NCBI GenBank assembly: GCA_033675545.1
Contig: JAWDGP010006494.1
Span: forward strand, 575,001 to 639,000
Direction: 5' to 3'
From: Elysia crispata
Taxonomy: Eukaryota > Mollusca > Gastropoda > Plakobranchidae
DNA length: 64,000 nt
Each line of letters starts with the position of its first letter. Positions within the stretch are counted from its first letter, which is position 1. A program made the translations under genes and the position numbers. The notes beneath the pieces were generated by a model that ran no database searches, was not told the origin of the DNA, and saw only the letters and a list, made by a program, of their open reading frames with translations. Positions 22,401 to 36,955 of this stretch are shown here, piece by piece.

Positions 22401-24779
22401 AATTAATGGAAGTTATTACAAATAAAGAAATTAAAAATAAAGTGATGTACAATATCAGACAATGTTGCAATGGGTTTACACATCTTCTCTGGGGAAAAAA
22501 AGGAGATGTGTACATTAGCACTGATGTCTTGCAAGAAAATCTGTCAGGTCTGAAACATACAATTTTTATGTTATCTTGAAGTTTAAAAAAATACTTTACG
22601 AAAATGTTCATAGATTATGTTGATCAGTTTAATTTTTTTCTTGAAAAACTACCTAATAAAGAATATTAAATGTCACTAGATCAGGATTTTTTAATGTATG
22701 GTGGGCAAAGGTTACAAACCCAGACATTATTGGTCTTCATCATTCTATTCTGCATGTTGATAATCTGATTTTATTGGGTAATTAAACTTTTTAATATTTT
22801 TTTCAATGTCAACTGCATGTAGCAATGACCTTTTCAAATGATTTTCCAGGTCAGGCATTTTAATGAGCTTTTAAATGGTATAATAATGTAATATTTTATA
22901 TGAAAAAACTTAAAGGGCTTTTTCACCGAAGGAAAAATGATATTTTATATATATATAAATGTATTGCTAAGAAATAATTGTAAACTTTGGAAATGAAAAG
23001 GGAATGTTGTAGCATATGTTTGATATTAATTATAATGAGCTGAATATATGTAGTGGTTTAATTTTCTGTAGCAAAGCTTGCTGCTTGTGTTTGTGTGTGT
23101 GAGTGTGGCACCAAACATTTGATAGATGCAAATTGATATTTAAGGCTTTCTCTCAGTTGAAAAAAAATTGTGAGACAGACATGGTATATGATTATGAGTT
23201 GGTTTTCTATTTACAGCTACTTTACAGCAAAAATTTCAAAAGCATCATTAACATTTTCAAACACTAAAACAGTCAGTGTATGCTGTTGCTACAATTCAAG
23301 TCTTTATGACTAGATCAAGTGTTTTTTTATGGCATTCAAAGATGAGCCTCTATGTTTCATGCAACAACTTGTTTCATCCGTTTTCTTGCATTTGCTCTGT
23401 CAGGAAATTGATGACCTGTTATCTGGTGGTTTAACGGATGAGGATGAAAGTGATGTCTTGGCAGAACTAGATCAAATCATACAAGTAAGTGATACATGTT
23501 ATTCATATAAAATTATTGAAATCTTTCTATTTTAAAATGGCTTACATTTTTTTGTTTGTTTTCGTTGGATCACTTTTCATTTTAGAATTTGGCACAAGAA
23601 TGTAACTTATATTTTGCTATTGAGTTCCATTCAGCGCGAGCCTTTGCAAACAAAAGTTTAAGTTTATGCCCCTTTTCCACCTTGGGTGAAGCGAATGCAA
23701 TGAAACTGATGAATGATGACAAATTTATTGCTGTGTATTTTCTTGTTCCAAGAGACAATCCATTGGTCGATTAATATTTGCGATAATTCCTGTGCTGTAT
23801 AAATTTAGAATTTCTCTTTGAAGGCTTACACCATCACCATGCCTATTGCTCGGCCAAGTTATTCAACACCCAACCTGTGAAATCTTATCCTGTAAAAACA
23901 TAAGCTCCTGGAAATACCACAGCTTAGGGTCATATTATCATTAATTTTGTCAACGCCTGCTTTAGCAGCTTTGAGCTTTCCTGGTTTTTTTTCCATTCTT
24001 TTTTAAAAGCTGTCCTCTGATTATTAATCTTTTAGTCATGAAGTCTCTGTAGGCTTTGTGACCCTATTTTTAGCAAAATGCAATCACACCACAATCTTTT
24101 GAAGATTCTCGAGGAGTCCTGCAGCAGAACCATTGCTTAAAGAGTGTGAAAATTAAAACTGTATCACTAAGATATTTTTATACTGATTTGCAAGCCATAA
24201 GTATCAAATAAAGGTAAAAGTTGTGTTTAGAAATAATTGCTCTTTTGCTCTAAAGACAATTTTTTTTTAAATTGATTTCTTTCCTACTCATCAGCAAACT
24301 GAGCCTACAGGAAAGGAAGATGTGTCCCTGCCCGATGTGCCTGAGGATAAAATTGGAGGTAAGTACATGGAAAATGCCCTTACTTGGTTTACACTGGTGG
24401 ATTAAGATGTCTAGTGACAATTTTGTCATGAAATTGAGATGCAGGGCATTCTTGAAAGAGAAGTTTCTCATGACAGTAGTAAAAATTGTTCGTTTACTTA
24501 GTTCGTGAGCATTTTATTCACTAAAAGCATGTGAAATGATATATGGATTTAACATTGATTTTAGGTGATCAAAGATAGAGCTTGTGGATTCCCCCATCGT
24601 ACACTCAGCATAGTTAATGTTATTTCTGGGTTATTTGCTCAGATTTATGTTATTTTTACACTTATTTATTAGGGTCTATAAACATCCATTAATATTTTTC
24701 ATTAAATTTCAATTCCTCAGAGCCTTCACCACAGAAACAGCAGAGGAAAGAGAAGGCACAGCCAGTTTTGGCATCATAA
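19062..24779 (+). CDS. CHMP6: CHMP6/VPS20, ESCRT-III subunit
   Basis: Eight exons: 19062-19130, 19698-19807, 21114-21201, 21385-21471, 21919-21984, 23404-23484, 24295-24358 and 24721-24779. All have GT-AG borders and consistent phases, giving 207 aa (vertebrate CHMP6 is about 200). It begins MGN, so Gly2 is a likely N-myristoylation site. Next come SRVTEQDKAIL and the long Snf7 coiled-coil helices (KLKQYQKKINTQL, KAKLILRKKKFQ, LEFTQVEQEVV). The acidic helix LLSLEDVERIMEETQE follows. A C-terminal SLPDVP (residues 178-183) matches the MIM2 motif that binds the VPS4 MIT domain. Known role: it links ESCRT-II to CHMP4 polymer nucleation on endosomal membranes. A polyadenylation signal lies 650 bases after the stop. 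Intron 1 carries a TA microsatellite. Confidence 0.97.
19368..19452. repeat. (TA)n microsatellite in CHMP6 intron 1
   Basis: About 85 bases of TA repeats. On both sides is the same direct block, ATACATACATATAGATATAT, so the array has grown as a compound repeat. Confidence 0.9.
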
Positions 24780-25423
24780 CTAGCTAAACTTTTGAATTTT
24801 TACTTAATGACTTTGCTGAGCAAATGTTTGGTTAATAACATTACATAACTTCAACAACAAAATTCTAAAGTATAGCCTTTTATGCATCACTTAACAATGT
24901 ATCTTATACATGAAAGAGTGCAAGATGATTATATCTATGAGATTCACTATTATAAAATTTAAGTTTACTATGAAAGTATTTTGAAAAGAGCAGTATTTTG
25001 TGTATGTATGAGTGAGAGTATTGGTTGAGTTAGTAGCATCTTAAGCTTTATGTTTCTGTCCATTTGTCTTTTTTTTTTATTTTACATGCATTTATATTTC
25101 TATCATTGGAAATAGATTGAAAGTTGGTGGATATTTTTTTTTTAATTGTTGTTTAAATTCCTCTGTTAAAAATATTTGTCTGTAAAAAAGAATAATTACG
25201 TAAGTTATTTGATCAAAAGGCTCAACATTTTTTCATATGTATTCATTTTAATATATTATGTATTATTTACTTTTGTGTGTATATATAAATTATATATATA
25301 TGTGTATATGTATATGTAATTGAGATATTTGCTGTCAGGATTAAGCTTATCATATGGAACATTTTCATGGAGTTTCTTGTCATTTGTCATCTTATGAAAT
25401 TCTTGCTTTAGAAGGCTACAGCA

Positions 25424-25429
25424 AATAAA
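25424..25429 (+). terminator. Candidate CHMP6 polyadenylation signal
   Basis: AATAAA, followed within about 25-45 bases by a GT/T-rich stretch (CCTGTTGC...GTGTTGTTTTTT), the usual cleavage context. It would give a 3' UTR of about 650-670 bases. Confidence 0.6.
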
Positions 25430-25459
25430 GGAAGCATTGCTCTTTTCCTGTTGCTTATT

Positions 25460-26928
25460 GATGTGTTGTTTTTTATTTATTTAACTCTGTTTACAAAAAC
25501 AGCAGAGCAGGTTAGTTTAACACAGATCCCTCAAAGTCGCAAATGCCTTGAAATCACCTGTTTTTCCTTGCCCATTCTCTCTTTGTTTTTCCTTATTCCT
25601 TTTTGTGGACTAGTCCTAAGTTATAATAACACATCAGTTATATTAAGAAAATATTAGCCTCTTAGTAGGTATTCCAAACTAAAATTTCAAAGTGCTGCAA
25701 TTTGATCAGTGTTAATTTTATATGAATCTACTAGTGGAATGATGAAGAACACTGAAAAAATTTTTTGAAATCGGACCATAAGTAATTGTTTTACAGCCAA
25801 TTGAAATTCTTTGGACTTAGAAAAATTTCATCGACCCGAAGAACGCCACAAAACATGATGTTGACAAGGTCATAAATGAAACAAATTACTTGTTTAGAGT
25901 TCTGAAGTGCTTTATATCCATTGACAATAATAAACATTTATGAAAAATAATAATTGTTACAGTCAGATATAACCAATCAACATTTTATGATGACACAAAG
26001 ATAGTCTCTCGTGTTAACTTATTCATATTTTAGTCCGTAAATGTGCAAAATCAGCAAAAGTTCAATTTTCAGACCCTCATAAAATACTTTGTAGCTTATG
26101 AAAAGACCTCAAACTAGCTTAACTTATTAACAATATCACAAAGAGTGACCCTAATTTTTTTCAAGCAATATGATGTTCATTTAAAAAACTTATGAGCACA
26201 CAAAAAGTGGTCTATTGTTAAATTACGCAATTTTCAGGCTTTGCCGGCGAAAAGCGCAAAAAAGGCCTTTTTTAAAAATGCCATAATTTATTCAAATATT
26301 ATTCAATTTTGAAGTTCTATATAGCAAATTAAAGGGCATGATTTAAGCTTTCATTTGAACATACAAAAAATAGCATAGTTTGTCAAATATTGAAGCCAGT
26401 GGGCATGATATGAGAACTATTTTACAAAAAATTCAATATGATAAAAAAAAATTTCATGACAAAAAAGCTTTGAAAAAGAAGACAAATTACTTCATATCAT
26501 TGCCAATAACAAAATAATGGAAGATAATACCAAAATCTGTATTTTCAGATAACTGTTACTATTTGTAAAACATAGGAAAAGTAATTTTTACAAAATGCTA
26601 CAGAACTGAAAATTATTATGAGACCATGGGTATGGAAGCAGAAACAAATGTGGAACCATAAAAGTTGACCACACTCTTAGAAGTTAGAAATAGTCATTTA
26701 GTAAAGAAGTAAAGATCTGAGCATATCTGTAATGTACAGCTCTGTTCTTAAATTTATGCATAAGCATACTTATTCATTAAACCAATTCGTCACATATGGA
26801 AAAGTCCTACCGTATTTAAATCTGGATCTGCACTTAGAATAGATTGAAATGTTAGATAATAAAATTATCTTATTTAACAATTAAGTCTTGCACTGAATTT
26901 AGGATCTAATAAAGTGTTCACATCTCTG
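25460..26928. other. Non-coding AT-rich interval
   Basis: Between the CHMP6 3' end and the orphan ORF. No gene was recognised. Short ORFs (for example 25451-25657) are hydrophobic low-complexity. No clear inverted repeats were seen, though this stretch may be the flank of the element carrying the orphan ORF. Confidence 0.45.
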
Positions 26929-27849
26929 TTACAAGCGCCTCTTTTTTCTTGGTGGCAAATTTGTTTCATTGCTGATAGCTGTTGTTAATGACTCATAGAG
27001 TTCATTGTATGTCCCTGAGAGTATGAGGTTTTTTTGATTCAAAATTATCTTCCGATACCTAATTTGAGCTTTCAAGTTCTCCGTCTTATTTCTTTCTTGC
27101 AGGAGCTGGTCAAGGCTTTCTTTTGTGGTGCACAACCCTCCTTGATATATGATATCATTTACAATTTTCAAATGCCTCTCTCTTTCAATGTTTTCTTTTT
27201 CCTTTTTTTTTCTTTCATTTTGCTCCAATCTCTCTCTAATTCTTCTTCTCACCTCTCTCTCACTCTCTCTCCGCCGCTGTTTCAACTCTTCTCTGTTTTT
27301 TCTTACCATATTCAAAAGATGAATAGCTTCTTGTTTTTTCTTTTTGTGAATCCACTGACTTGTTCTATTGTGCTTCCACATGTTGATTGAGGTACGTAAG
27401 TGCAGTGACGCTTTTCTCTTCTTGGACATGTCGAAGTCCAGATCTCCGAACAATCTCTCCCCTATTAAATTAGTTAAAGGGCAAGTCCTGAGCACATCAA
27501 CAATGTCTTGAGGAACCTCTCCTGCAAATATGCCATCACCAAAAAAATCTTTGAGCTGGCGTTGTAAAACTTCTAGGCTCACAGAACAAATTTTTTTGAA
27601 AGCATGTTGAAAAAACTCACTGTTGTGGTTACATTCAAAACCAAATTTGGAGTCCAGAAATTCTGGAAACACAGCTGGAGCTGTCGGATCAGATTGTTCC
27701 AAAAAGTCTTTCAGCTTCTTGACATATGAATGAAAATCGCTGTATGGCACATCACTGTTCATTAATTTCCAGTAAGGAGAACTGACCAGGAAATTAAATT
27801 TTGCAAATGCTCTTATCATGTCCATTATCCTCTCATCTTTTACATCCAT
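26929..27849 (-). CDS. Unrecognised basic coiled-coil ORF, possibly transposon-derived
   Basis: An intronless frame of 306 codons from the first ATG (27849). It is open about 30 further bases upstream without an ATG, so the N-terminus could lie in an upstream exon. Residues 1 to about 130 are mixed globular sequence. Next comes a motif-like segment, LTNLIGERLFGDLDFDMSKK, followed by ASLHLRTSINMWKHNRTSQW. A very charged Lys/Arg/Glu helix (about 160-250) follows, and the protein ends in a nuclear-localisation-like PPRKKRRL. I do not recognise the family. The GERLFGDLD segment is loosely like motifs in lineage-specific, transposon-linked proteins, but that is recollection, not evidence. It has no introns and lies next to LINE relics, whereas every true gene here is multi-exonic, so a mobile-element origin is likely. 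The frame is intact, which suggests recent activity or selection. Confidence 0.55.
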   Translation of the reverse strand: MDVKDERIMDMIRAFAKFNFLVSSPYWKLMNSDVPYSDFHSYVKKLKDFLEQSDPTAPAVFPEFLDSKFGFECNHNSEFFQHAFKKICSVSLEVLQRQLKDFFGDGIFAGEVPQDIVDVLRTCPLTNLIGERLFGDLDFDMSKKRKASLHLRTSINMWKHNRTSQWIHKKKKQEAIHLLNMVRKNREELKQRRRESEREVRRRIRERLEQNERKKKEKENIERERHLKIVNDIIYQGGLCTTKESLDQLLQERNKTENLKAQIRYRKIILNQKNLILSGTYNELYESLTTAISNETNLPPRKKRRL

Positions 27850-27864
27850 CAAAACACTTTTCAA

Positions 27865-28432
27865 TTTTAAGTGTCTTAGGAAATTTGACAGACCATGACA
27901 TTAAAAAAAAATTCCTTTCATTACATTTACTAGAGAAATATGACACTAGTCCTATCTACATATAACATTTTTGGGGGCATTTCTACTGGAAATCAGTTGT
28001 CTATCTACAACTCAAACCCTTGCTAACAAGTAAGGCTAAAGTTGTAGATATGTAACACTTTATCTCTTTAGTTAAAAAAAAATTATGAAGGGCTCTAAAA
28101 GTGGGACCGTACCGTTTGATCTTTTGTGATTCTGCAGTAGTTATTTTGGACTTTTTTCATGCTCAGTTTCAATGGTCAAGGTTCCACTGCATGTGAGGGT
28201 GTGAGATGCTTGATTGTTGGGGCCATGTCTTCTCAACAGAGACTGGTAGAGCAAGACTGGCAAATCCCATTCGTTCACTCTGATAAAAAAAAAAAGTATA
28301 TAATGCAAGCTAGGCAGATGTTAGCTGCCAGGAAGTCTGCAGCTAAAGTGTCTATTACCCACCTGCTTCAGTGAAGTCTGCGGGCAGCTGACTTGAGATC
28401 ATGCGGGTGCGAGTCCAACTCTAGCAATGCCT
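27865..28432. other. Non-coding, with a weak tRNA-like box B
   Basis: No supported gene. A plus-strand ORF at 28159-28374 has no recognisable domain. GGGTGCGAGTCCAACTC near 28404 resembles a box B internal promoter, and the stretch 28370-28430 could be the head of a tRNA-derived SINE. No matching box A or tail was identified. Confidence 0.35.
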
Positions 28433-28552
28433 AGCCAAATTATAAGTTATTGGATTGCTGGATCCCCGAGTGCCCTTAGCCAAATTCAAGGTTATTGGAT
28501 TGGTGGACCTCGTATGCCCCTAGCCAAATTCCAGGTTTATGGGTTGGTGGAC
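28433..28552. repeat. 45-bp tandem repeat, about 2.7 copies
   Basis: Units start at AGCCAAATT (28433, 28478 and 28522). Each continues into GTTATTGGATTG(C/G)TGGA or a close variant and ends in a GCCC-type step. Units one and two are 45 and 44 bases; the third is partial. Confidence 0.85.
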
Positions 28553-28599
28553 AGTGATTGTGTGACTGAATATATAAAGTTTTGTGGAGAGAAGGTGTG

Positions 28600-30670
28600 A
28601 AAGAAAAAAAAAGATGTTAAATTTTTTCCAAACCACAAACCATGGGTAACCAAGGAATTGAAAGTCTTACTTAATCAAAAGAAAATTCTCTTTGTTAAAG
28701 GAGATAAAGAATAACTAAAAGCCAAACAAAAAGAATTCAAAAGTGACATCAATAAATGCAAGGAGAGATACAAACAGAAAATTGAAAACTATTTTATTCT
28801 AATAACATGCAAGAAACTTGGACAGGATTAAAGACTGTCTCAACTTATATAAGAAAGAAGGTAGACTCAGAAGTTGAATTTGACATAGATAAACCAAATG
28901 AATTCTATGCTCGCTTTGATGTAAAAGACAACAGATATTGATATTGAAAAATGTAAATGTGTATTTAAAGATGACCTAGAAGAAGAAACACCACCTGCAT
29001 TTAATAAAAACGATACAAAGACCATGTTTTCAAGACTCAGTGCAAGAAAATCTGCAGGATCAGACAGTGTCAAAGGAATTTTATTTAGAGTTTGTGCAAA
29101 GGAACTAAGTTACATTTATACCTACATCTTTAATATGTACATCTTAATATCCTCTATATGCAGCATCTAGAAGACCTCAAAAATAATTCCAGTACCAAAG
29201 AAGAGCAGAAGTATTGTAATGAATGATCTTAGACCAGTGGCTTTTATATTGGTTGCAATGAAATGTCTAGAAAATTTGATTTTAAGAAAAGTCAATAACC
29301 ACATGAGACCACTGCTAGATCCCTATCAATTTGCATACCATTATTAAGCAAATCGTAGTGTCCAAGATGCAATTCTTGTCTTTACTAATAATATATATAT
29401 ATAGTTATTTAGACTGGCCCAATAGTTACTGCAAGGTTCTTGTCGTAGACTTCTTTTTGGTATTCAACACAATGAAACCCCGTTTACTAATCCTCAAAAT
29501 GTCAAAACTAAAAATAAATAAAATAAATACATAATTTCATGGGTTCTTAACTTTTTGACTAATAGACACAGTATGTCCATGCTAGTAAGAAGAAAGCTTA
29601 ACTCATAACAACAAATACTGGTGCTCAGCAAGGCTGTGTTGTGTCTTTATTCTTACTATTTATAGTTGTTATTATAACAATGACGGATAATGAAAATTAA
29701 ATGGAGTGACAAGGTTCATAACAATATTCTATGAGAAAGAACAGAACAGGAACCAATAGATAAAGAGATAGGACGTCGTAAATGGAGATGGATTGGACAC
29801 ACGCTGAGAAAACCAACAGTAGCATTACCAGGCATGCACTTCAGTGGAACCCGCAAGGCAAGAGAGGAAGGGACAGACCACAGATAACTTGGCGGAGACA
29901 GGTAGAGGAGGACATGAAAAGGGGAGATATCAGCTGGAGGGAAGCTGCAAGGAATGCCCAGGATATGGATAAGTGGAAGTCTGTTGTTTGTGGCTTATAC
30001 CCTGAGAAAGGGTGAGAAAGGCATTGATGATGATGATGATTATAACAATGATTGTCAAAGTTCAGGGAATCACGTGCCAATCATAAAATTTGTGGAGGAC
30101 ACAACTCTGCAAGGTTTGATTTTGAATTATTATATAGACAACAGGCTGACAAGGTTGTGTCATCCTGCGATGACAATTCTTTATGTTTGAATGTAGATAA
30201 GACAAAAGATTTACACATTGTCTTTAGGAAAAAAAAAAAAAAAAAGATAAAATGCCCTTACACATCAAAGGTGAAGTAGTCTAACAGATGTCTAATTATA
30301 AATATTGACGAGTAACTATTGATGACAGGTTGCAGTGGTCTGACCATGTAAAAGAAACAAAAGCAAAAATTAAAAAGAGGATGAACATGTACTAAGAAAA
30401 CTCACAAAATTTCATGTTGACAAAACACTTATTACTTTTTTTTATAAATTAATTGTTCAGAGCGTATTGTCTTTTTGAATAACTGCCTGAGATGGGAATC
30501 GTAGGGTGCAAGATAAAAAAGGCCTTTGGAAGGACGATAAATAGATATATTGATTCATTTGATATTTTTCCGAGAAATGTCACTGCAGAAGATAAATAAA
30601 ATAACTGACGACACGGGCCATCCCTTGAACTCTTTTGACATTAAATCATCTATAAGTAAACATTGTCCAT
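28600..30670 (+). mobile_element. Decayed LINE (CR1/Rex-like reverse transcriptase)
   Basis: Plus-strand blocks read in order as a non-LTR element. KPWVTKELKVLLNQKK (about 28640) lies in the linker after the endonuclease. Then come SARKSAGSD-like sequence, KIIPVPKK (about 29180), LDPYQFAYH (about 29315), VLVVDFFLVFNTMKP (about 29440), AQQGCVVSLFLLF (about 29620), and after an insertion CQSSGNHVPIIKFVEDTTLQG (about 30055), CDDNSLCLNVDKTKDL (about 30165), YRVTIDDRLQWSDHVKET (about 30300) and a C-terminal SVLSF-like region near 30460-30660. Stops and frameshifts are many. It is interrupted by a separate 355-bp LINE insertion at 29684-30038. Clade assignment is tentative. Confidence 0.85.
29684..30038 (+). 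mobile_element. 5'-truncated LINE insertion with 13-bp target duplication
   Basis: Flanked by perfect direct copies of ATTATAACAATGA (29671-29683 and 30039-30051). The body encodes the C-terminal end of a different LINE family: EIGRRKWRWIGHTLRKP, then SSITRHALQWNPQGKRGR, then WKSVVCGLYP and a stop. It ends in a (TGA)n tail just before the duplicate. 5' truncation, a simple-repeat tail and target duplication are the signs of target-primed reverse transcription. The intact duplicates show that it is younger than the LINE it entered. Confidence 0.93.
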
Positions 30671-30799
30671 CCCCACTAGTAAAAGTAACAGACATTTATC
30701 ACAATTCATTTATCCCACACGTATTAGGCTGTATAATTCAAACTCCATGCTCAGTCATAATAGATTTTCCCGTAGTGATGGCTTCTACTCCTAGCTAGT

Positions 30800-31278
30800 T
30801 TCATTAATAGCGAATTGTTTACTGTCACAACAGAGGTCAAACAAATGCTCCTTACTTACAAGAGATGAACTTTGAGTTTTTAAATTAAGAGTTATATTTT
30901 CTTCTTTACGTCATAATGTTACAGGTTCCACGGAAACATTTTTCAAGAAAAGGTTGTCTCAAAGTAGCTTGTGCAAAAAAGAGTAGTCCTTCCATGAATT
31001 CTATAAATAGAAATATTTCAGGTGCCATTTAGACAGACTCAAAAGCGAATGTCATTTTGGTCCAGGGAGCTAACCCTTTCTTTGTCCACAGCGGAAGTTC
31101 TTTGCGGGCGTTGTGGTAAACAATAACAAGTGGGAATCAGAGGGAGGTCTGGCTTTTGTTCCATTCGAAATAATTCAGTATAAAAGATAACCCGAAAAGC
31201 TTTCAATCATAGATGAAGTTCTCCCTAAGCGTGAATAGATCTAGACTCTAGGTTAAAATCTCAGTCGATGTATATGCA
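30800..31278. other. ATG12 upstream region
   Basis: Between the LINE relic and the ATG12 start codon. No ORF of note. It presumably contains the ATG12 promoter and 5' UTR; no TATA-like or named motif was confidently placed. Confidence 0.4.
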
Positions 31279-35909
<4,631 letters not shown>

Positions 35910-36908
35910 CTCTGGTGTAGAGGGTCTGAGTGTTGAGCTGCGATTGTCTTCTGCTGAATCTGCTTTTATTTAAAGCTGGTTTATGAGTATTAAAGACATT
36001 TCTAAATTGTGCTGCTTAATTATACCATGAGATTGTTTCTTTGCAGTGTGACAAATTAAACATTATGTTGACATGGCAAATGCTAAAACTTGTGTATTGT
36101 TTGAATAGAAGGTATTTTTATGAACATAAAAGAAGGTTGCTCTGTAGAGAGCACTATTTTCCTTTACGCAAGTTATGAATGTAAGTTATCCTTCAGAAAA
36201 CATTGAGACAGGCATTGAAACATCTGCAGTGAATGTGAATTGTTATAACAAAAAAAGTTGTGGGCTTGCCAAGTGTTTGACATCACTCATCTTTCTCAGA
36301 GTATTGTACATTTATTTTTATTAATGCTATTGTTAGCATTTCTGATTGATTTTGTGTACAAAAATGGTATTAAACTTTTGATGACTTGTGAAGGCTTTAA
36401 ATTTGATTGGTGTTAATGCTTAATCATTTTTCATGTTTAATCAAAATAAATTTCAACACCCAAAATGTAAAATGCAGTTTTTGATTATTTCTCTTTTAAA
36501 ACACCTTGTACATAAACCAAAAAATGCTTTCACTGAGTTGAAAGTGTTGCCTATATAACTGTGTTTTGATAGCTTTTAGTTTGAGTCTGAAAGATACGCC
36601 CTTAACCCATGCTGTTGTTTTTTAAGTGATGTAGCTTGTTTGCTACTGTTTCTGAATCTGCACCCACCCTAAGTGACAAATTTTTCAGTTCCAGAAAGGA
36701 TGGCTTAAAACAATATCTTTGGAAATTCTACAGTTACAGTGATGGGGCTGAATTGATGAAGTGGCAGATAAGCAGACCAGGATTCAATAGCAGTACCATG
36801 TCAGCCCTGTGCTTTATATTTATTGATTAAGCTATCTGGAGCCTTCAATGCAAATTGTTTCAAAGGAATAGGAGATGTTGAAAATTATTCTTAATGTGAT
36901 AAGACAAT

Positions 36909-36955
36909 TTCACCTCAATAAAGGTGAATTAATAAGACTGCAAAAAAAAAAAAAA
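36909..36955 (+). terminator. Candidate ATG12 polyadenylation signal in a hairpin, with A tract
   Basis: AATAAA at 36917-36922 lies largely in the loop of a perfect 7-bp hairpin, TTCACCT-CAATAA-AGGTGAA (36909-36928). About 14 bases later comes a 14-base genomic A run. It would give a 3' UTR of about 1 kb. Other AATAAA copies lie upstream (for example near 36445), so site usage is uncertain. Confidence 0.45.

Noticed and set aside
28395..28430. tRNA gene suggested by a box B-like sequence
   Set aside because: No matching box A, acceptor stem or cloverleaf could be built. At best it is a SINE remnant.
29331..29534. Separate small ORF MHTIIKQ...
   Set aside because: It is part of the decayed LINE reverse transcriptase (the VLVVDF..FNTMKP block), not an independent gene.
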